The translations under genes and the position numbers were made by a program. A stretch of 64,000 nucleotides of DNA from Sphingopyxis italica (lineage in GTDB: Bacteria > Pseudomonadota > Alphaproteobacteria > Sphingomonadales > Sphingomonadaceae), in NCBI RefSeq assembly GCF_011926545.1, contig NZ_JAATIT010000002.1, forward strand, positions 124,001 to 188,000, read 5' to 3'. Below are positions 44,152 to 53,455 of the stretch, in pieces. Positions within the stretch are counted from its first letter, which is position 1; every line of letters starts with the position of its first letter. The notes below the pieces were generated by a model. That model was given only the letters and a program-made list of their open reading frames with translations. It was not told the DNA's origin and made no database searches.

Positions 44152-44682
44152 ATGCAGCTTTCCACCCCCGCGCGCATCCTCGGCGGCACTGTCGGCGTCG
44201 GCGCGATGCTCACGGCGCCCGCGCTCGCCGCCGCGCCGGGAACGATGGACGTCACGGTCAACATCCCGCGGCTGAAGGTCGCCGAATATCACATGCCCTA
44301 TATCGCGATTTGGGTCGAGAAGGAGGGGGCGAAGGCAAGGACGGTCGCAGTCTGGTACGATCACGATATGAAGGCGAACGAAGGCACCAGATGGCTGCGC
44401 GACGTGCGTCAATGGTGGCGCGCCGCGGGCCGCGCGATGACCTTCCCGGCGAACGGCATCACCGGCGCGACGCGCGCGCCCGGCGCGCACAAAATCTCCT
44501 TCACGCGCGCGCAATTGGGCGCGGCCGCACCCGGCCGATATGTGCTGGTGATCGAAGCGGCGCGCGAGGTCGGCGGCCGCGAACTGCTGCGCATCCCCTT
44601 CACCTGGCCGGCAAAGGCCGGGGCGGGCGGGCGCGCTGCCGGAACCACCGAATTGGGGGCCGTTTCGGTCGCCTTCCGCTAA
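44152..44682 (+). CDS. DUF2271 protein with flavinylation-type motif
   Basis: 176 aa. Signal peptide (ILGGTVGVGAMLTAPALAAA), then the DUF2271 pattern VNIPRLKVAEYHMPYIAIWVE, VAVWYDHDMKANEG, WLRDVRQWWRAAG. N101-G-I-T-G-A-T107 fits the [D/N]xx[S/T]GA[T/S] site where ApbE attaches FMN to the last Thr. An apbE gene is two genes downstream. It is therefore probably a periplasmic flavoprotein passing electrons from the PepSY protein to iron chelates. AGGGAG precedes the ATG. Confidence 0.8.
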   Translation: MQLSTPARILGGTVGVGAMLTAPALAAAPGTMDVTVNIPRLKVAEYHMPYIAIWVEKEGAKARTVAVWYDHDMKANEGTRWLRDVRQWWRAAGRAMTFPANGITGATRAPGAHKISFTRAQLGAAAPGRYVLVIEAAREVGGRELLRIPFTWPAKAGAGGRAAGTTELGAVSVAFR

Positions 44683-44701
44683 AGTTTGAAAGGACAGGGG
44701 T

Positions 44702-45535
44702 ATGAAAAAGCAGATTTGGGGCTTCGCCGCGACCGCCGCGCTGGCCACCGCGATGGCCGTTCCGGCGTCGGCGCACCGCCAGTGGATGATGCCTTCGGCG
44801 ACCGTGCTGTCGGGCGACGATGTGTGGGTCACCGTCGACGCCGCAATCTCGAACGACCTCTTCTATTTCGAACATCATCCAATGCGCCTCGACGCGATGA
44901 AGGCGTGGGCGCCCGACGGCAGCGAGGCGGCGATCGAGAACAAGGCGACGGGGCGCTATCGCAGCACCTTCGACGTCCATCTGACGCAGAAGGGAACCTG
45001 GCGCATCGCGTCGATCTCCGACGGCGTGATGGGCAGCTATGACCTGAACGGCAAGACCGAGCGCCTGCCGCGCGGCACGACGACGGCGAACCTCGCCGAG
45101 CGTATCCCCGCGGGCGCGGCCAATGTGCGGACCGCAGAATCGAACAATCGCAACGAGATTTTCGTGACCGTCGGCGAACCGACGACGACCTTGTTCCAGC
45201 CGACGGGCAAGGGCATCGAGCTGGTTCCGGTCACCCATCCGAACGACCTGATCGCGGGCGAGGCCGCGACCTTTCAGTTCCTGCTCGACGGCAAGCCCGC
45301 GGCGGGCCTGCCGGTAACGGTGATCCCCGGCGGCATCCGTTATCGCGACCAGCTCGGCCAGATGGACTTGCAGACCGGCGCCGACGGCAAGGTCGAGGTC
45401 AACTGGACCGAGCCCGGTCTCTACTGGCTCAATGTCACGACGCCGCGCGCAGCACGTGAAGCAGGTGCAGCGGCGCCGACGGCGCCGCAGCGCCGCGCGA
45501 GCTATGTCACGACGCTCGAGGTGCTCGCGCCCTGA
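44702..45535 (+). CDS. DUF4198 periplasmic protein
   Basis: 277 aa. Signal peptide MKKQIWGFAATAALATAMAV then PASA, mature start HRQWMMPSATVLSGDDVWVT typical of DUF4198, histidine-rich at FYFEHHPMRL. Members accompany metal and iron uptake genes and have immunoglobulin-like folds. It follows DUF2271 by 20 bases and precedes apbE. Role probably ligand or metal binding in the same electron-transfer system. Confidence 0.85.
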   Translation: MKKQIWGFAATAALATAMAVPASAHRQWMMPSATVLSGDDVWVTVDAAISNDLFYFEHHPMRLDAMKAWAPDGSEAAIENKATGRYRSTFDVHLTQKGTWRIASISDGVMGSYDLNGKTERLPRGTTTANLAERIPAGAANVRTAESNNRNEIFVTVGEPTTTLFQPTGKGIELVPVTHPNDLIAGEAATFQFLLDGKPAAGLPVTVIPGGIRYRDQLGQMDLQTGADGKVEVNWTEPGLYWLNVTTPRAAREAGAAAPTAPQRRASYVTTLEVLAP

Positions 45536-45561
45536 CCGACCGCATCCTGATCCCCCGCGCG

Positions 45562-46494
45562 TTGACGCCCGCGGCCTTTGCGGCGCGCGACGCGCGCGCG
45601 GGTATCGAAAGCTTCGCCGGCGAGACGATGGGGACGAGCTGGTCGCTGCAAGCGGTGGCGCCGCCCGTCGCGATCGTGCACGGCGTCGAGGCGGCGTTCG
45701 ACCTGGTGGTCGGACAGATGAGCCAGTGGGAGGCGGGCTCCGACCTCTCGCGCTTCAACCGCGCTCGCCCCGGCATATGGCGCGAGGTGCCGGGCGAACT
45801 CGCCCATGTCGTCGGAGCCGCGCTCGAAATCGCGCGCGCCAGCGACGGCGCGTTCGACGCGGGCCTCGGCCATCTGACCGAAGCGTGGGGCTTTGGCAGC
45901 GGGGGGCCCGTCGATCGTGCGCCGCCCTCGACCGGCGTGTCCGCCGCGAGGACGATCGACTTCGATCCCGCGACGCGGCGCATCCGGCGCGGCGAAGGCG
46001 CGGCGCTCGACCTGTCGGGGATCGCCAAGGGCTATGCCGTCGACCTTGCCGCCGATTGGCTGCTCGACATGGGCGTGCGTCATTTCCTGCTTGAGGTCGG
46101 CGGCGAATTGCGCGGTGAGGGGATCCGCCCCGGCGGCCAGCCTTGGTGGGTCGATGTCGAGATGCCGCCGTCGTCGTCGATCGCGCCCTGGCGCATCGCG
46201 CTCCACGACCTTTCGGCCGCGACCTCGGGCCATTATCGCCGCGGTTTCAGGGCGGATGGCCGGCATTATTCGCACAGCTTCGACCCGGCGACCGGGCGGC
46301 CCATCGTCAACGGCGTCGCGTCGGTTACGGTGCTCCATCGCAGCTGCATGATGGCCGACGGCTGGGCGACCGCGCTGACGGTGCTCGGGCCCGAAGCGGC
46401 GACGGCGTTGGCCGACGAACAGCAGCTCGCGGCATGCGTCATATCGGGCGACCGCGAATATGTTTCGCGCGCGTGGAGCGCGATGCTGGATTGA
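45562..46494 (+). CDS. apbE: ApbE FAD:protein FMN transferase
   Basis: 310 aa. ETMGTSWSLQA at the start, AGSDLSRFN, EVGGELRGEG, SHSFDPATGRPIVNGVASVTV and the CMMADGWATAL ending are the ApbE signature; it moves FMN from FAD to a Ser/Thr on a periplasmic acceptor using Mg2+. A clear signal peptide is not present in this frame, and the start (TTG 45562) is weak, so the true start may use CTG/GTG upstream or export may be indirect. Its substrate is most likely the DUF2271 protein in the same operon. Confidence 0.9.
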   Translation: MTPAAFAARDARAGIESFAGETMGTSWSLQAVAPPVAIVHGVEAAFDLVVGQMSQWEAGSDLSRFNRARPGIWREVPGELAHVVGAALEIARASDGAFDAGLGHLTEAWGFGSGGPVDRAPPSTGVSAARTIDFDPATRRIRRGEGAALDLSGIAKGYAVDLAADWLLDMGVRHFLLEVGGELRGEGIRPGGQPWWVDVEMPPSSSIAPWRIALHDLSAATSGHYRRGFRADGRHYSHSFDPATGRPIVNGVASVTVLHRSCMMADGWATALTVLGPEAATALADEQQLAACVISGDREYVSRAWSAMLD

Positions 46495-46500
46495 AGTCTA

Positions 46501-46532
46501 ATCGTCATCCCGGCGAAGGCCGGGATGACGAT
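46501..46532. repeat. REP-like palindrome
   Basis: A perfect 14-bp stem ATCGTCATCCCGGC/GCCGGGATGACGAT with a GAAG loop, between the convergent apbE and piuC genes. It can stop transcription on either strand and belongs to a palindrome type common in GC-rich genomes. Confidence 0.8.
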
Positions 46533-46540
46533 ATGAGGGT

Positions 46541-47224
46541 TCAGCTATCGGCCCAAAGCCGCAGCAGATTATGATACACCCCCGTCAGCTCGATCACCGA
46601 GCGATCCTTGCCGCCCAGCTCGCCGGTCAGCCGCTGCACCGCGCGGTCGAGGTCGAACAGCGTGCGGCGTTTCTCGGGATCGCGGACCATCGATTGCAGC
46701 CAGAAGAAGGAGGCGGTGCGCCGCCCGCGCGTGATCGGGGTGACGCGGTGCAGGCTCGACGAGGGATAGACGACGGCGTGGCCCGCGGGCAGCTTGACGC
46801 GCTGGACGCCATAATGATCCTCGATCAGCAATTCGCCGCCGTCATAATCATCGGGCGCTTCGAGAAAGACGGTGATCGACAGGTCGCTGCGGATGCGGAA
46901 ATCGCTGCCGCGCTTGAGGCGGATGGCGTTGTCGACATGCGTGTCGAACTCCTGGCCTGCCCCGTAACGGTTGAACAGCGGCGGATAGATTTTGAGTGGG
47001 AGCGCCGAGGCGAAGAAGATCGGCGAGCGGCCTAGCGCCTCGAGGATCAGCCGGCCCGCCTGCTTTGCGGCGTCGCCATCCTCGGGCAGTTGCTCGTTAT
47101 GCTTGGCGAGCGCCGACTGATGCCCCGACGTCGCATTGCCGTCGACCCATTCGGCGCCGTCGATGATCGCGCGGACGTCCGCGACTTCGGCAGGCGAAAG
47201 CAGATCGGGTACGGCAATCAGCAT
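46541..47224 (-). CDS. piuC: PKHD-type Fe(II) hydroxylase, PiuC-like
   Basis: 227 aa. 2-Oxoglutarate/Fe(II) dioxygenase with the H-x-D...H triad: H96 and D98 in [11 protein letters not shown]159 in SSLHRVTPI, and an arginine in [12 protein letters not shown] for the cosubstrate. Members lie beside TonB siderophore receptors and are Fur-controlled. Length is standard. It is downstream of the TonB receptor on the same strand, 97 bases away. Confidence 0.9.
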   Translation of the reverse strand: MLIAVPDLLSPAEVADVRAIIDGAEWVDGNATSGHQSALAKHNEQLPEDGDAAKQAGRLILEALGRSPIFFASALPLKIYPPLFNRYGAGQEFDTHVDNAIRLKRGSDFRIRSDLSITVFLEAPDDYDGGELLIEDHYGVQRVKLPAGHAVVYPSSSLHRVTPITRGRRTASFFWLQSMVRDPEKRRTLFDLDRAVQRLTGELGGKDRSVIELTGVYHNLLRLWADS

Positions 47225-47321
47225 CGGCGGTCTGTCCCTTTGCGCTACCCTGACGCGCTGCCACAGCGCGCGGGTGCGATCAATGGCGGGAACGGCGCAA
47301 AGCCGCCCCCGCCATCCTTCG

Positions 47322-49697
47322 TCAGAAGCCGACCGAGACGGTCAGCACCGCCGACCGCGCATCGCCGGGGGTCGCCCAGCCATTGTTGCGGATGCGGGTG
47401 AAATAGAGCTTGTCGGTGAAATTCTTGACGTTGAGCTGCGCCGAAATCCGGTCGGTGAAATCATAGGCCAGATAGGCGTTGTGGACCCAATAATCGTCCG
47501 ACTGGAACAGTAGCGGATCGGTGGTCGCGGTGGGCAAGTTGAAAGTGAACTTGCCCTGATAGGTGGCGCCATATCCGATCTTCAGCCCGAACGGCAGCTC
47601 ATAGGTGGTGAACAGGCTGCCCGAATGTTTGGGCGTGTTCTGGAGCCGCGCACCGGCGACCGGATCGGGGAAGGCGGGCGAATTGGTGCAGGTGCCTTCG
47701 CCGGGATTGACGAGGCAGAAATTCGACACCGACTGCAAGATCTCGCTGTCCAGATAGGTGTAGTTGGCGGTGATCGACCAGCGGGGCAGGATCTGGCCGA
47801 CCGCGCTCAGCGCGATGCCGTCGACGCGCGAATGGCCGTCGAGCACCTGATCGGGCAGCGTCGGATCGCCCGAATTGACGCGATAGCTGTCGCGTTCGTT
47901 GCGGAACGCCGCGGCGCTCAGCAGCAGGCGCCCGCCCGCGACCTCGGCCTTCACCCCGATCTCGTAATTCTTCGCGCCCTCCGGCTTGACGTTGCAATTG
48001 GCGTTGAGGCCGTCGCCGTTGGGCAAGGAGCAGGCGCCGTTGACCGACGACTGCGACGGGGTCCTGGAATTGCCATAGGCGGCATAGAGGGTGACCGCTT
48101 CGACCGGCTTGTAGACGAGCCCGATGCGGTAGGAGAAGAGATTGTCGCTATATTCGGCGGGGATTGTGACGCCCAATCCGGTGCGCCGCGACCCGCTGCT
48201 CTTTTCATAGCGGACGCCGCCGTTGAGCTCGAGCTTGCCGAGCTTCATCGCGTCGAACAGATAGAGCGAATAATTGTCGACCTCGCCGCGCTGGCGACTG
48301 GTGTAGGTGAAGTTGACCGGCCCGTCATAGAGGTTGCTGCCGTAGGAGAAGCCGTCGGGCAGGTCGGGGCCAACGACCACCTCGTTCGGGTTGGCGATGT
48401 TGACCAGCGGATAGCGGGTATAGAAGCGTGTTCCGTCGGCGTTAGTGAGCGCATTGCCACTGTTCAGCGTGTACTTCTCCCACAGCGCCGACGCACCGAC
48501 GACAAGCGTATGCTCGATCGCGCCGGTGTTGAACGTGCCGCGCAGGTCGACCTGATCGTACATCAGCTCGTTCGTCGAATCGCGCAGCGTTCCGCGCGGT
48601 CCGCCGATATAATAATAGCCGTCGGGCACGGTGAACGGCGCGCCCGACACGGTAATCGTGCAGCTGCCGCCGGTCGGAGTCACGCCGGTCGACAGGCAAT
48701 ATGTTCCCTGCGGCGGGCCGACGACGGTCAGCTGGCTGACCTTCTGCCAGCGCGCGAGGTTGCGGATCGACCAGCTGTCGCCGAAATCATGCTCGAAGAT
48801 CGCGGTCGCCTGATCGACGGTGACTTCCTGCCGGTCGACATTGCGATAACCGAAATAGTCGCTGCGGTGAGCGCCCGGGACGAGGCCATCATAATAGGGC
48901 ACGCCATATTGCGGGATATTGTCGTCTTCCTGGTGCAGATATTGCAGCGTCAGCTTGGCCGGGCCCGCCATGCCGATGCTGATCGACGGCGCGACGCCCC
49001 AGCGTTTGTAAGTATCGACGTCGCGGCCCGGCACGTCATTCTTGTGCGCCATCGCGTTGAGCCGCACCGCGATCAGGTCGTTCAGCCGCACATTCGCATC
49101 GACCGTGCCGCGGTAATAATCGTCGGTGCCGATGCCTGCGGTGCCGATGACGCGCGTCTCGTCGAGCGGGCGCTTGGTGACGATGTTGATCGATCCGCCG
49201 ACCGATCCGGCGCCGCTCTGCACCGAATTGGCACCGTTGACGATTTCGAGCTGTTCAAGGTTGAACGAGTCCGACCGGCTGTAGGCGGCGCTGTCGCGCA
49301 CTCCGTCCTGCGTGATGTCACTGCCCGCCGAATAGCCGCGGAAGTTGATCGAGTCGGCGGGGGGCGAACCGCCTTCCGCCGCACCAAAGGTGATGCCGGG
49401 AACCGTCGACAGCATGTCGCGCAGCGTCAGCAGATTCTGCTGCTCGATCGTCTCGCCGGTGATGACCGTGACCGTCTGCGGCGTGTCGCGCACCGGGCGC
49501 GTCGATTTGGGCGATTCCTGCTGCGTCTGATAATGCTGCCCGGTGACGAGGATCTGCTCGCGTTCGTCGCGGCGTTCGCGTTCGGATTGCTGTTCGGAAG
49601 ACGCATCGGCGCCCGCATCGGCCGCCATGGCCGCGGTGCTGATCAGGCTGCCGACGCAGGAGAGCGCCAGGAAAGTGGCGGACGTCGTTGGCTTCAC
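47322..49697 (-). CDS. TonB-dependent siderophore receptor
   Basis: 791 aa from GTG 49697, which gives the signal peptide [20 protein letters not shown] then TAAMAAD; GGGG lies 10 bases upstream. Plug domain with [30 protein letters not shown] segment ([16 protein letters not shown]), then a 22-strand barrel ending in VLTVSVGF. Resembles catecholate-type receptors (FiuA/FhuE group). An upstream start at 49757 is possible but would run through the Fur-like site. Imports ferric siderophores with TonB energy. Confidence 0.9.
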   Translation of the reverse strand: MKPTTSATFLALSCVGSLISTAAMAADAGADASSEQQSERERRDEREQILVTGQHYQTQQESPKSTRPVRDTPQTVTVITGETIEQQNLLTLRDMLSTVPGITFGAAEGGSPPADSINFRGYSAGSDITQDGVRDSAAYSRSDSFNLEQLEIVNGANSVQSGAGSVGGSINIVTKRPLDETRVIGTAGIGTDDYYRGTVDANVRLNDLIAVRLNAMAHKNDVPGRDVDTYKRWGVAPSISIGMAGPAKLTLQYLHQEDDNIPQYGVPYYDGLVPGAHRSDYFGYRNVDRQEVTVDQATAIFEHDFGDSWSIRNLARWQKVSQLTVVGPPQGTYCLSTGVTPTGGSCTITVSGAPFTVPDGYYYIGGPRGTLRDSTNELMYDQVDLRGTFNTGAIEHTLVVGASALWEKYTLNSGNALTNADGTRFYTRYPLVNIANPNEVVVGPDLPDGFSYGSNLYDGPVNFTYTSRQRGEVDNYSLYLFDAMKLGKLELNGGVRYEKSSGSRRTGLGVTIPAEYSDNLFSYRIGLVYKPVEAVTLYAAYGNSRTPSQSSVNGACSLPNGDGLNANCNVKPEGAKNYEIGVKAEVAGGRLLLSAAAFRNERDSYRVNSGDPTLPDQVLDGHSRVDGIALSAVGQILPRWSITANYTYLDSEILQSVSNFCLVNPGEGTCTNSPAFPDPVAGARLQNTPKHSGSLFTTYELPFGLKIGYGATYQGKFTFNLPTATTDPLLFQSDDYWVHNAYLAYDFTDRISAQLNVKNFTDKLYFTRIRNNGWATPGDARSAVLTVSVGF

Positions 49698-49764
49698 GGC
49701 TTTACCCCTGTTGTTATGGACGGGGAGGCCGCTATTGCGAGTCGATCGCAGAGTCAATAATAAT

Positions 49765-49788
49765 GAGAATTATTCGCAACAATGTCGC
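49765..49788 (-). promoter_or_regulatory. Fur-box-like site upstream of the TonB receptor
   Basis: AATAATGAGAATTATT (49760-49775) is a near-palindromic Fur-type box; the 24-base block from 49765 matches 20 of 24 bases of the site at 43438. Iron-dependent repression of the receptor is expected. Confidence 0.7.
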
Positions 49789-49822
49789 AACGTCATTTGA
49801 TCATGCGTCAAGATCGGCAAAA

Positions 49823-50545
49823 TCACCGTCGCTCGAGCCACCAGCTTTGGCGCCAGCCATAGGAGCTTGCGATCGCGTCGCCCGCCGCATTGGTCGCGGG
49901 TCTGAAACGAAAACGGTCCTCGATCAGGGCGCATGTCGTCCGGTCGAGCGAAGCGTCGCCGCTCGACCGGCTGACGCGGCAGCCGGTGACGCGGCCGCTG
50001 GCTTCGATGGTGAAGCGCACCTCGACTTCGCCGCCGGCTTTCGCGCGGCTGGCCTCGCGTGGATAGTCGCGGTCGCGGATCGTGCCGCTGCGCCATGCCG
50101 CCTTCGTCCCGCCGCCCGTGCCGCTTCCCGAACCCCCCGCGCCGGTTCCATCGCCGCGCCCGCCCGCGCCCGATCCCGGCCCGACCTCCGGCGTTGCGCC
50201 GGCCGATGTATCGCTTCCGGCGCCGGGGCGCGTCGCCGCCACAACGGGTGGAACGACCGGCGGAAGTTTTGGGGGCGGGGCAGTGACGGCAGCGGCCTTG
50301 GCCCGCTTGTTTGCCGCCGATGCCTTGCCGCTTGCCTTCTCGCTCGAAACCTTTGCCGGGACGGCTGGGTTGCGCGGCGGCGGGGGTGCGGGAATGGCGA
50401 TTGCGGTGATGGCTTCGCTGGCTTTCCGCACGACGTCGAGGTTGAGGCCGCTGGCAACGCCGAGGCCAACGGCGACGACGGCTACCACGGCGCCGCCGCC
50501 GGACACGGCCCGCTCCCGCCCAGAAATCTGTCCCGTATAGGCCAT
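49823..50545 (-). CDS. tonB: Energy transducer TonB
   Basis: 240 aa. N-terminal membrane anchor (SGGGAVVAVVAVGLGVASGL), proline- and lysine-rich linker (IPAPPPPRNPAVPAK, APPPKLPPVVPPVV) then glycine-rich segment, and a TonB C-terminal domain (DYPREASRAKAGGEVEVRFT, GRVTGCRVSRSSGDASLD, RFRFRPAT). It links the proton motive force to the receptor encoded next to it. ATG 50545 preferred to 50575. ExbB/ExbD are not in the window. Confidence 0.85.
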   Translation of the reverse strand: MAYTGQISGRERAVSGGGAVVAVVAVGLGVASGLNLDVVRKASEAITAIAIPAPPPPRNPAVPAKVSSEKASGKASAANKRAKAAAVTAPPPKLPPVVPPVVAATRPGAGSDTSAGATPEVGPGSGAGGRGDGTGAGGSGSGTGGGTKAAWRSGTIRDRDYPREASRAKAGGEVEVRFTIEASGRVTGCRVSRSSGDASLDRTTCALIEDRFRFRPATNAAGDAIASSYGWRQSWWLERR

Positions 50546-50591
50546 CTCGCCGCCTCTTATCGCGCGCCGCGGCACGCAACCGACGTCCGGC

Positions 50592-51461
50592 TTAGAGGAA
50601 TTCGTCTAGCGTGGACATGAACCGGTCGAACTGGTCGTGGTGCAGCCAGTGGCCGGCATTTTCGAATTCGATCACCTTGGCGGTGCTGAAATGGTCGAGC
50701 CGTCCATCGCGCTCGGGATTCGAGGCCCAGCTGTTCGCGCCATAAAGCAGCAGGGTCGGGCAGGTGATCGCGCCCCATAGCGCGGCAATATCGTCCTGCG
50801 GCATGTCGAAGGCGGGCCAGACGTTGAGGTAGTTGTCGAACTTCCAGCCCCACGTCCCATCCTCGTTACGGCTGATGCCATGGATCGTCAGATGGCGCGC
50901 CTGCGCCTCGGTCAAATAGCTGTTTTCGCCCATCATCCGCGTGAGCGCGTCTTCGAGCGTCGCATAGCGGCGCGGGGTGCGCCCTGCGGCCTGACGCTTG
51001 TCGTCGATCCATTTGCGGAAGCGCTCGGCATAGCCCGTCTTCGCGCGTTCAGTGATCACCTTGGGCGAGGGGCCGAGTCCTTCGATCGCTACGAGCTTGC
51101 GGACATTTTCGGGGTAAAGGCCGGTATAGCGCAGCGCGATATTGCCCCCCATCGAATGCGCGACGATCGACAAGGGGCCAAGGTCGAGCTGGTGGATCAG
51201 CTGCGCGAGATCATAGACGAAGCCGTCCATGTCGTAATTGCCGTCGGGCGACCAGGCGCTGTCGCCATGACCACGCAGATCGGGCGCGATGATGTGGTAG
51301 CGATCGCGCAGTTTTTCGGCGACCCAGTCCCAGTTGCGGCAATGGTCGCGGCCGCCGTGGATGAGCAGCAACGGCGGGGCGCCGCGGTTGCCCCAATCGA
51401 CATAATGCAGCTTCAGCCGCTGCGAGATGAAGCTGTTCGAGGTGGGGCCGGCACTTGCCAT
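50592..51461 (-). CDS. Alpha/beta hydrolase
   Basis: 289 aa. Oxyanion loop LLLIHGGRDH, nucleophile S103 in IVAHSMGGNIALRY, then an acid residue in the LLLYGANSW/SNPERDG region and the catalytic histidine in NAGHWLHHDQF. Single-domain esterase/lipase-type enzyme; substrate unknown. Stands alone, 47 bases beyond the tonB gene on the same strand. Confidence 0.9.
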   Translation of the reverse strand: MASAGPTSNSFISQRLKLHYVDWGNRGAPPLLLIHGGRDHCRNWDWVAEKLRDRYHIIAPDLRGHGDSAWSPDGNYDMDGFVYDLAQLIHQLDLGPLSIVAHSMGGNIALRYTGLYPENVRKLVAIEGLGPSPKVITERAKTGYAERFRKWIDDKRQAAGRTPRRYATLEDALTRMMGENSYLTEAQARHLTIHGISRNEDGTWGWKFDNYLNVWPAFDMPQDDIAALWGAITCPTLLLYGANSWASNPERDGRLDHFSTAKVIEFENAGHWLHHDQFDRFMSTLDEFL

Positions 51462-51824
51462 CGGATCATCCTTGCTGTCTGTCTAAGGTCAGAATCCATA
51501 TATTCCGCGTTCGAGGCGTCGAAATGGCGAAGATATCGGGTTCGGGTGGATGCAGCGGGTAGCATCGCTACCCGCAAGGCCGACTGGACCCGAGATCGAA
51601 GCCATTTCGACGTCCCTTCGGGATTTGATCGATTTTGCCCATGGCGTCGTCGGCAAGTCTTGAAATATTGACATATTCCTGCGCCTTGCCTCCTCGCCCT
51701 GAACAAAATCGCTTCAAACCTCGATCGCGTAATATATGGATCCTGACCTTGGGTTTCAAAAGGCGACTGGTTTCGATCCGTCAACCCCGCATCGCGCGGG
51801 TCGCCGTCAACAATCGAAGAGAGG
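51462..51824. other. Intergenic region with nested inverted repeats
   Basis: Between the divergent hydrolase and SDR genes. Outer repeat CGTCGAAATGGC (51517-51528) pairs with GCCATTTCGACG (51601-51612); a perfect 9-bp inner hairpin GCGGGTAGC/GCTACCCGC lies at 51555-51575. The whole 96 bases would fold into one long structure. No gene is supported inside it. Confidence 0.6.
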
Positions 51825-52625
51825 ATGAGCGCGATGTCGACATTTCGGGATAATCTGCTGGCGGGAAAGACCGCCTTTGTTGCGGGCGGGACGAGCGGCA
51901 TCAATCTTGGCATCGCGAAGCGTTTCGCCGAGCTTGGCGCGAAGGTCGCGGTCGCCGGTCGCGATCCCGACAAGGCGGCGCGCGCGGCGGAAGAAATCGG
52001 CGCGGGCGCGCTCGGCCTGTCGGGCGACGTGCGCGACTATGCGGCCATCCGCGCGGTGATGGAGCGGGTCGCAGGCGACCTTGGTCCGATGGACATCGTC
52101 GTTTCGGGCGCGGCGGGCAATTTTCTCGCGCCGGTGCTCGGCATGTCCGCGAACGCCTTCCGCACCGTGATCGACATCGACCTCAACGGCACCTTCAACG
52201 TGTTCCGCGGCTGCCACGATCTGCTGGGCCGGCCGGGCGCATCGCTGATCGCGATCACGGCGGGGCAGGCGGTCAATGCCTCGGCGCTGCAGGCGCATGC
52301 CTGTGCGGCGAAGGCGGGGATCAACCAGCTGATTCGCGTCCTCGCGCTCGAATGGGGTCCCGAGGTGCGCGTCAACGGCATCTCGCCGGGACCGATCGCC
52401 GATACCGAGGGGATGAAGCGCCTCGCGCCCGATGCCGAAACGCGGGCTGCGCATTATGACCGGATCGCGATGAAGCGCTGGGGCAAGATCGAGGAAGTCG
52501 CCGAATCGGCGGTGTTCCTCTGCTCGCCGGCCGCGGGTTATATCACCGGCACGATTCTCGACTGCGACGGCGGCAGCCAGATCGGCGACGCATCGCGCGG
52601 CGACTTGGCAAAGGGAATGGCTTGA
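51825..52625 (+). CDS. SDR oxidoreductase, 2,4-dienoyl-CoA reductase-like
   Basis: 266 aa. Rossmann NADP(H)-binding TGxxxGxG variant GGTSGINLGIA and VSGAAGNF. The classical YxxxK motif is absent: the catalytic-loop region reads ALQAHACAAKAGIN, with Ala four residues before the lysine, exactly the pattern of peroxisomal/mitochondrial 2,4-dienoyl-CoA reductases (QVHAGAAKAG type), followed by ALEWGPEVRVNGISPGPI. It probably reduces unsaturated acyl-CoA intermediates in beta-oxidation. Ends in a terminator and is followed by tRNA-Val. Confidence 0.85.
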   Translation: MSAMSTFRDNLLAGKTAFVAGGTSGINLGIAKRFAELGAKVAVAGRDPDKAARAAEEIGAGALGLSGDVRDYAAIRAVMERVAGDLGPMDIVVSGAAGNFLAPVLGMSANAFRTVIDIDLNGTFNVFRGCHDLLGRPGASLIAITAGQAVNASALQAHACAAKAGINQLIRVLALEWGPEVRVNGISPGPIADTEGMKRLAPDAETRAAHYDRIAMKRWGKIEEVAESAVFLCSPAAGYITGTILDCDGGSQIGDASRGDLAKGMA

Positions 52626-52630
52626 ATGCA

Positions 52631-52666
52631 AAAACGCCGCCAACCCGTTGGGGTGGCGGCGTTTTT
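52631..52666 (+). terminator. Rho-independent terminator
   Basis: AAAACGCCGCCA paired with TGGCGGCGTTTT around a short loop, with a T run, five bases after the SDR stop. Confidence 0.9.
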
Positions 52667-52668
52667 AA

Positions 52669-52743
52669 TGGTGGGCGTGGCAAGGATTGAACTTGCGACC
52701 CCTGCGATGTCAACACAGTGCTCTACCACTGAGCTACACGCCC
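52669..52743 (-). tRNA. tRNA-Val (GAC)
   Basis: Full cloverleaf of 75 bases with encoded CCA: acceptor GGGCGTG, D-arm AGCTCAGTGGTAGAGC, anticodon loop TTGACAT in stem CTGTG/CGCAG, T-loop TTCAATC. Anticodon GAC, valine. Confidence 0.95.
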
Positions 52744-52831
52744 ATCCCTTGGGGTGACGCGCCCCCTAAAGGCCCCGGCGCGGCTTGGCAAGCATTTCCT
52801 TAGGGGCTGCTCCGGTTGCACCGGAACAGTT

Positions 52832-52912
52832 CGGCACCGGCCCGCTCCCCCACCCGGCCTCCCCAACGATAGTAGCCTATGGGAGGCCGGGTGGGGGAGC
52901 GGGCCGGTGCCG
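52832..52912. repeat. Perfect 32-bp inverted repeat
   Basis: Arms 52832-52863 and 52881-52912 are exact reverse complements, with a 17-base loop. They start CGGCACCGGCCCGCTCCCCC. It lies just downstream of cpdR. Too long and without a T run for a normal terminator, so a small palindromic element or a very stable attenuator is likely. Confidence 0.85.
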
Positions 52913-52935
52913 ACTCCGCGTGAGCGGAAAGGACT

Positions 52936-53313
52936 TTATTGTTGGTTCGACCGGTCCGCGCGGCCGAACAGATTGTCGACCTCGCGCACCAGATCCTTGA
53001 GGTGGAAGGGTTTCGACAGGAGCTTCGCCTGCGGCACATTTTCCTCGGCGCGCAGCGAAACCGCGGCAAAGCCGGTGATGAACATCACCTGCGTCTGCGG
53101 TGCGGCCTTTGCCGTGTGCTGGGCGAGTTCGATCCCGTCCATTTCGGGCATGACGATGTCCGACAGGAGCAGGTCGAAGGTTCCCGAATCGATATAGGGG
53201 ACGGCCGCGGTGCCGCGATCGACGGCGGTGACGTGATAACCGGCGGTCGTCAGCGCCCGCGCCAGATATTCGCGCATCACATCGTCATCTTCGGCCAGCA
53301 AAATGCGTATCAT
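52936..53313 (-). CDS. cpdR: CpdR-type single-domain response regulator
   Basis: 125 aa receiver domain without output part: acidic pocket LLAEDDD, phosphoacceptor D52 (LLSDIVMPEMDG), T in MFITGF and K in LLSKPF. Closely resembles CpdR, the alphaproteobacterial cell-cycle regulator that directs ClpXP to the pole and is controlled by CckA-ChpT phosphorelay. Preceded by an ordinary promoter gap; followed by the giant inverted repeat. Confidence 0.85.
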   Translation of the reverse strand: MIRILLAEDDDVMREYLARALTTAGYHVTAVDRGTAAVPYIDSGTFDLLLSDIVMPEMDGIELAQHTAKAAPQTQVMFITGFAAVSLRAEENVPQAKLLSKPFHLKDLVREVDNLFGRADRSNQQ

Positions 53314-53455
53314 GTTAAAGTCTGTTCCCTGGTCCTTCGGCGCCGCCGGTTCCGCACGGCCACGCCCTCAAATCCATATCCGATATAGCGTCAGAGATTT
53401 AACAAATTGACGCGCGACGCTGGATTCGTCGCGCTTTTTTTGCCACCCGTAAGCG

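Noticed and set aside
47625..49760. 711-aa frame on the plus strand
   Set aside because: Antisense to the TonB receptor, which has plug and barrel motifs. No domain in the antisense product.
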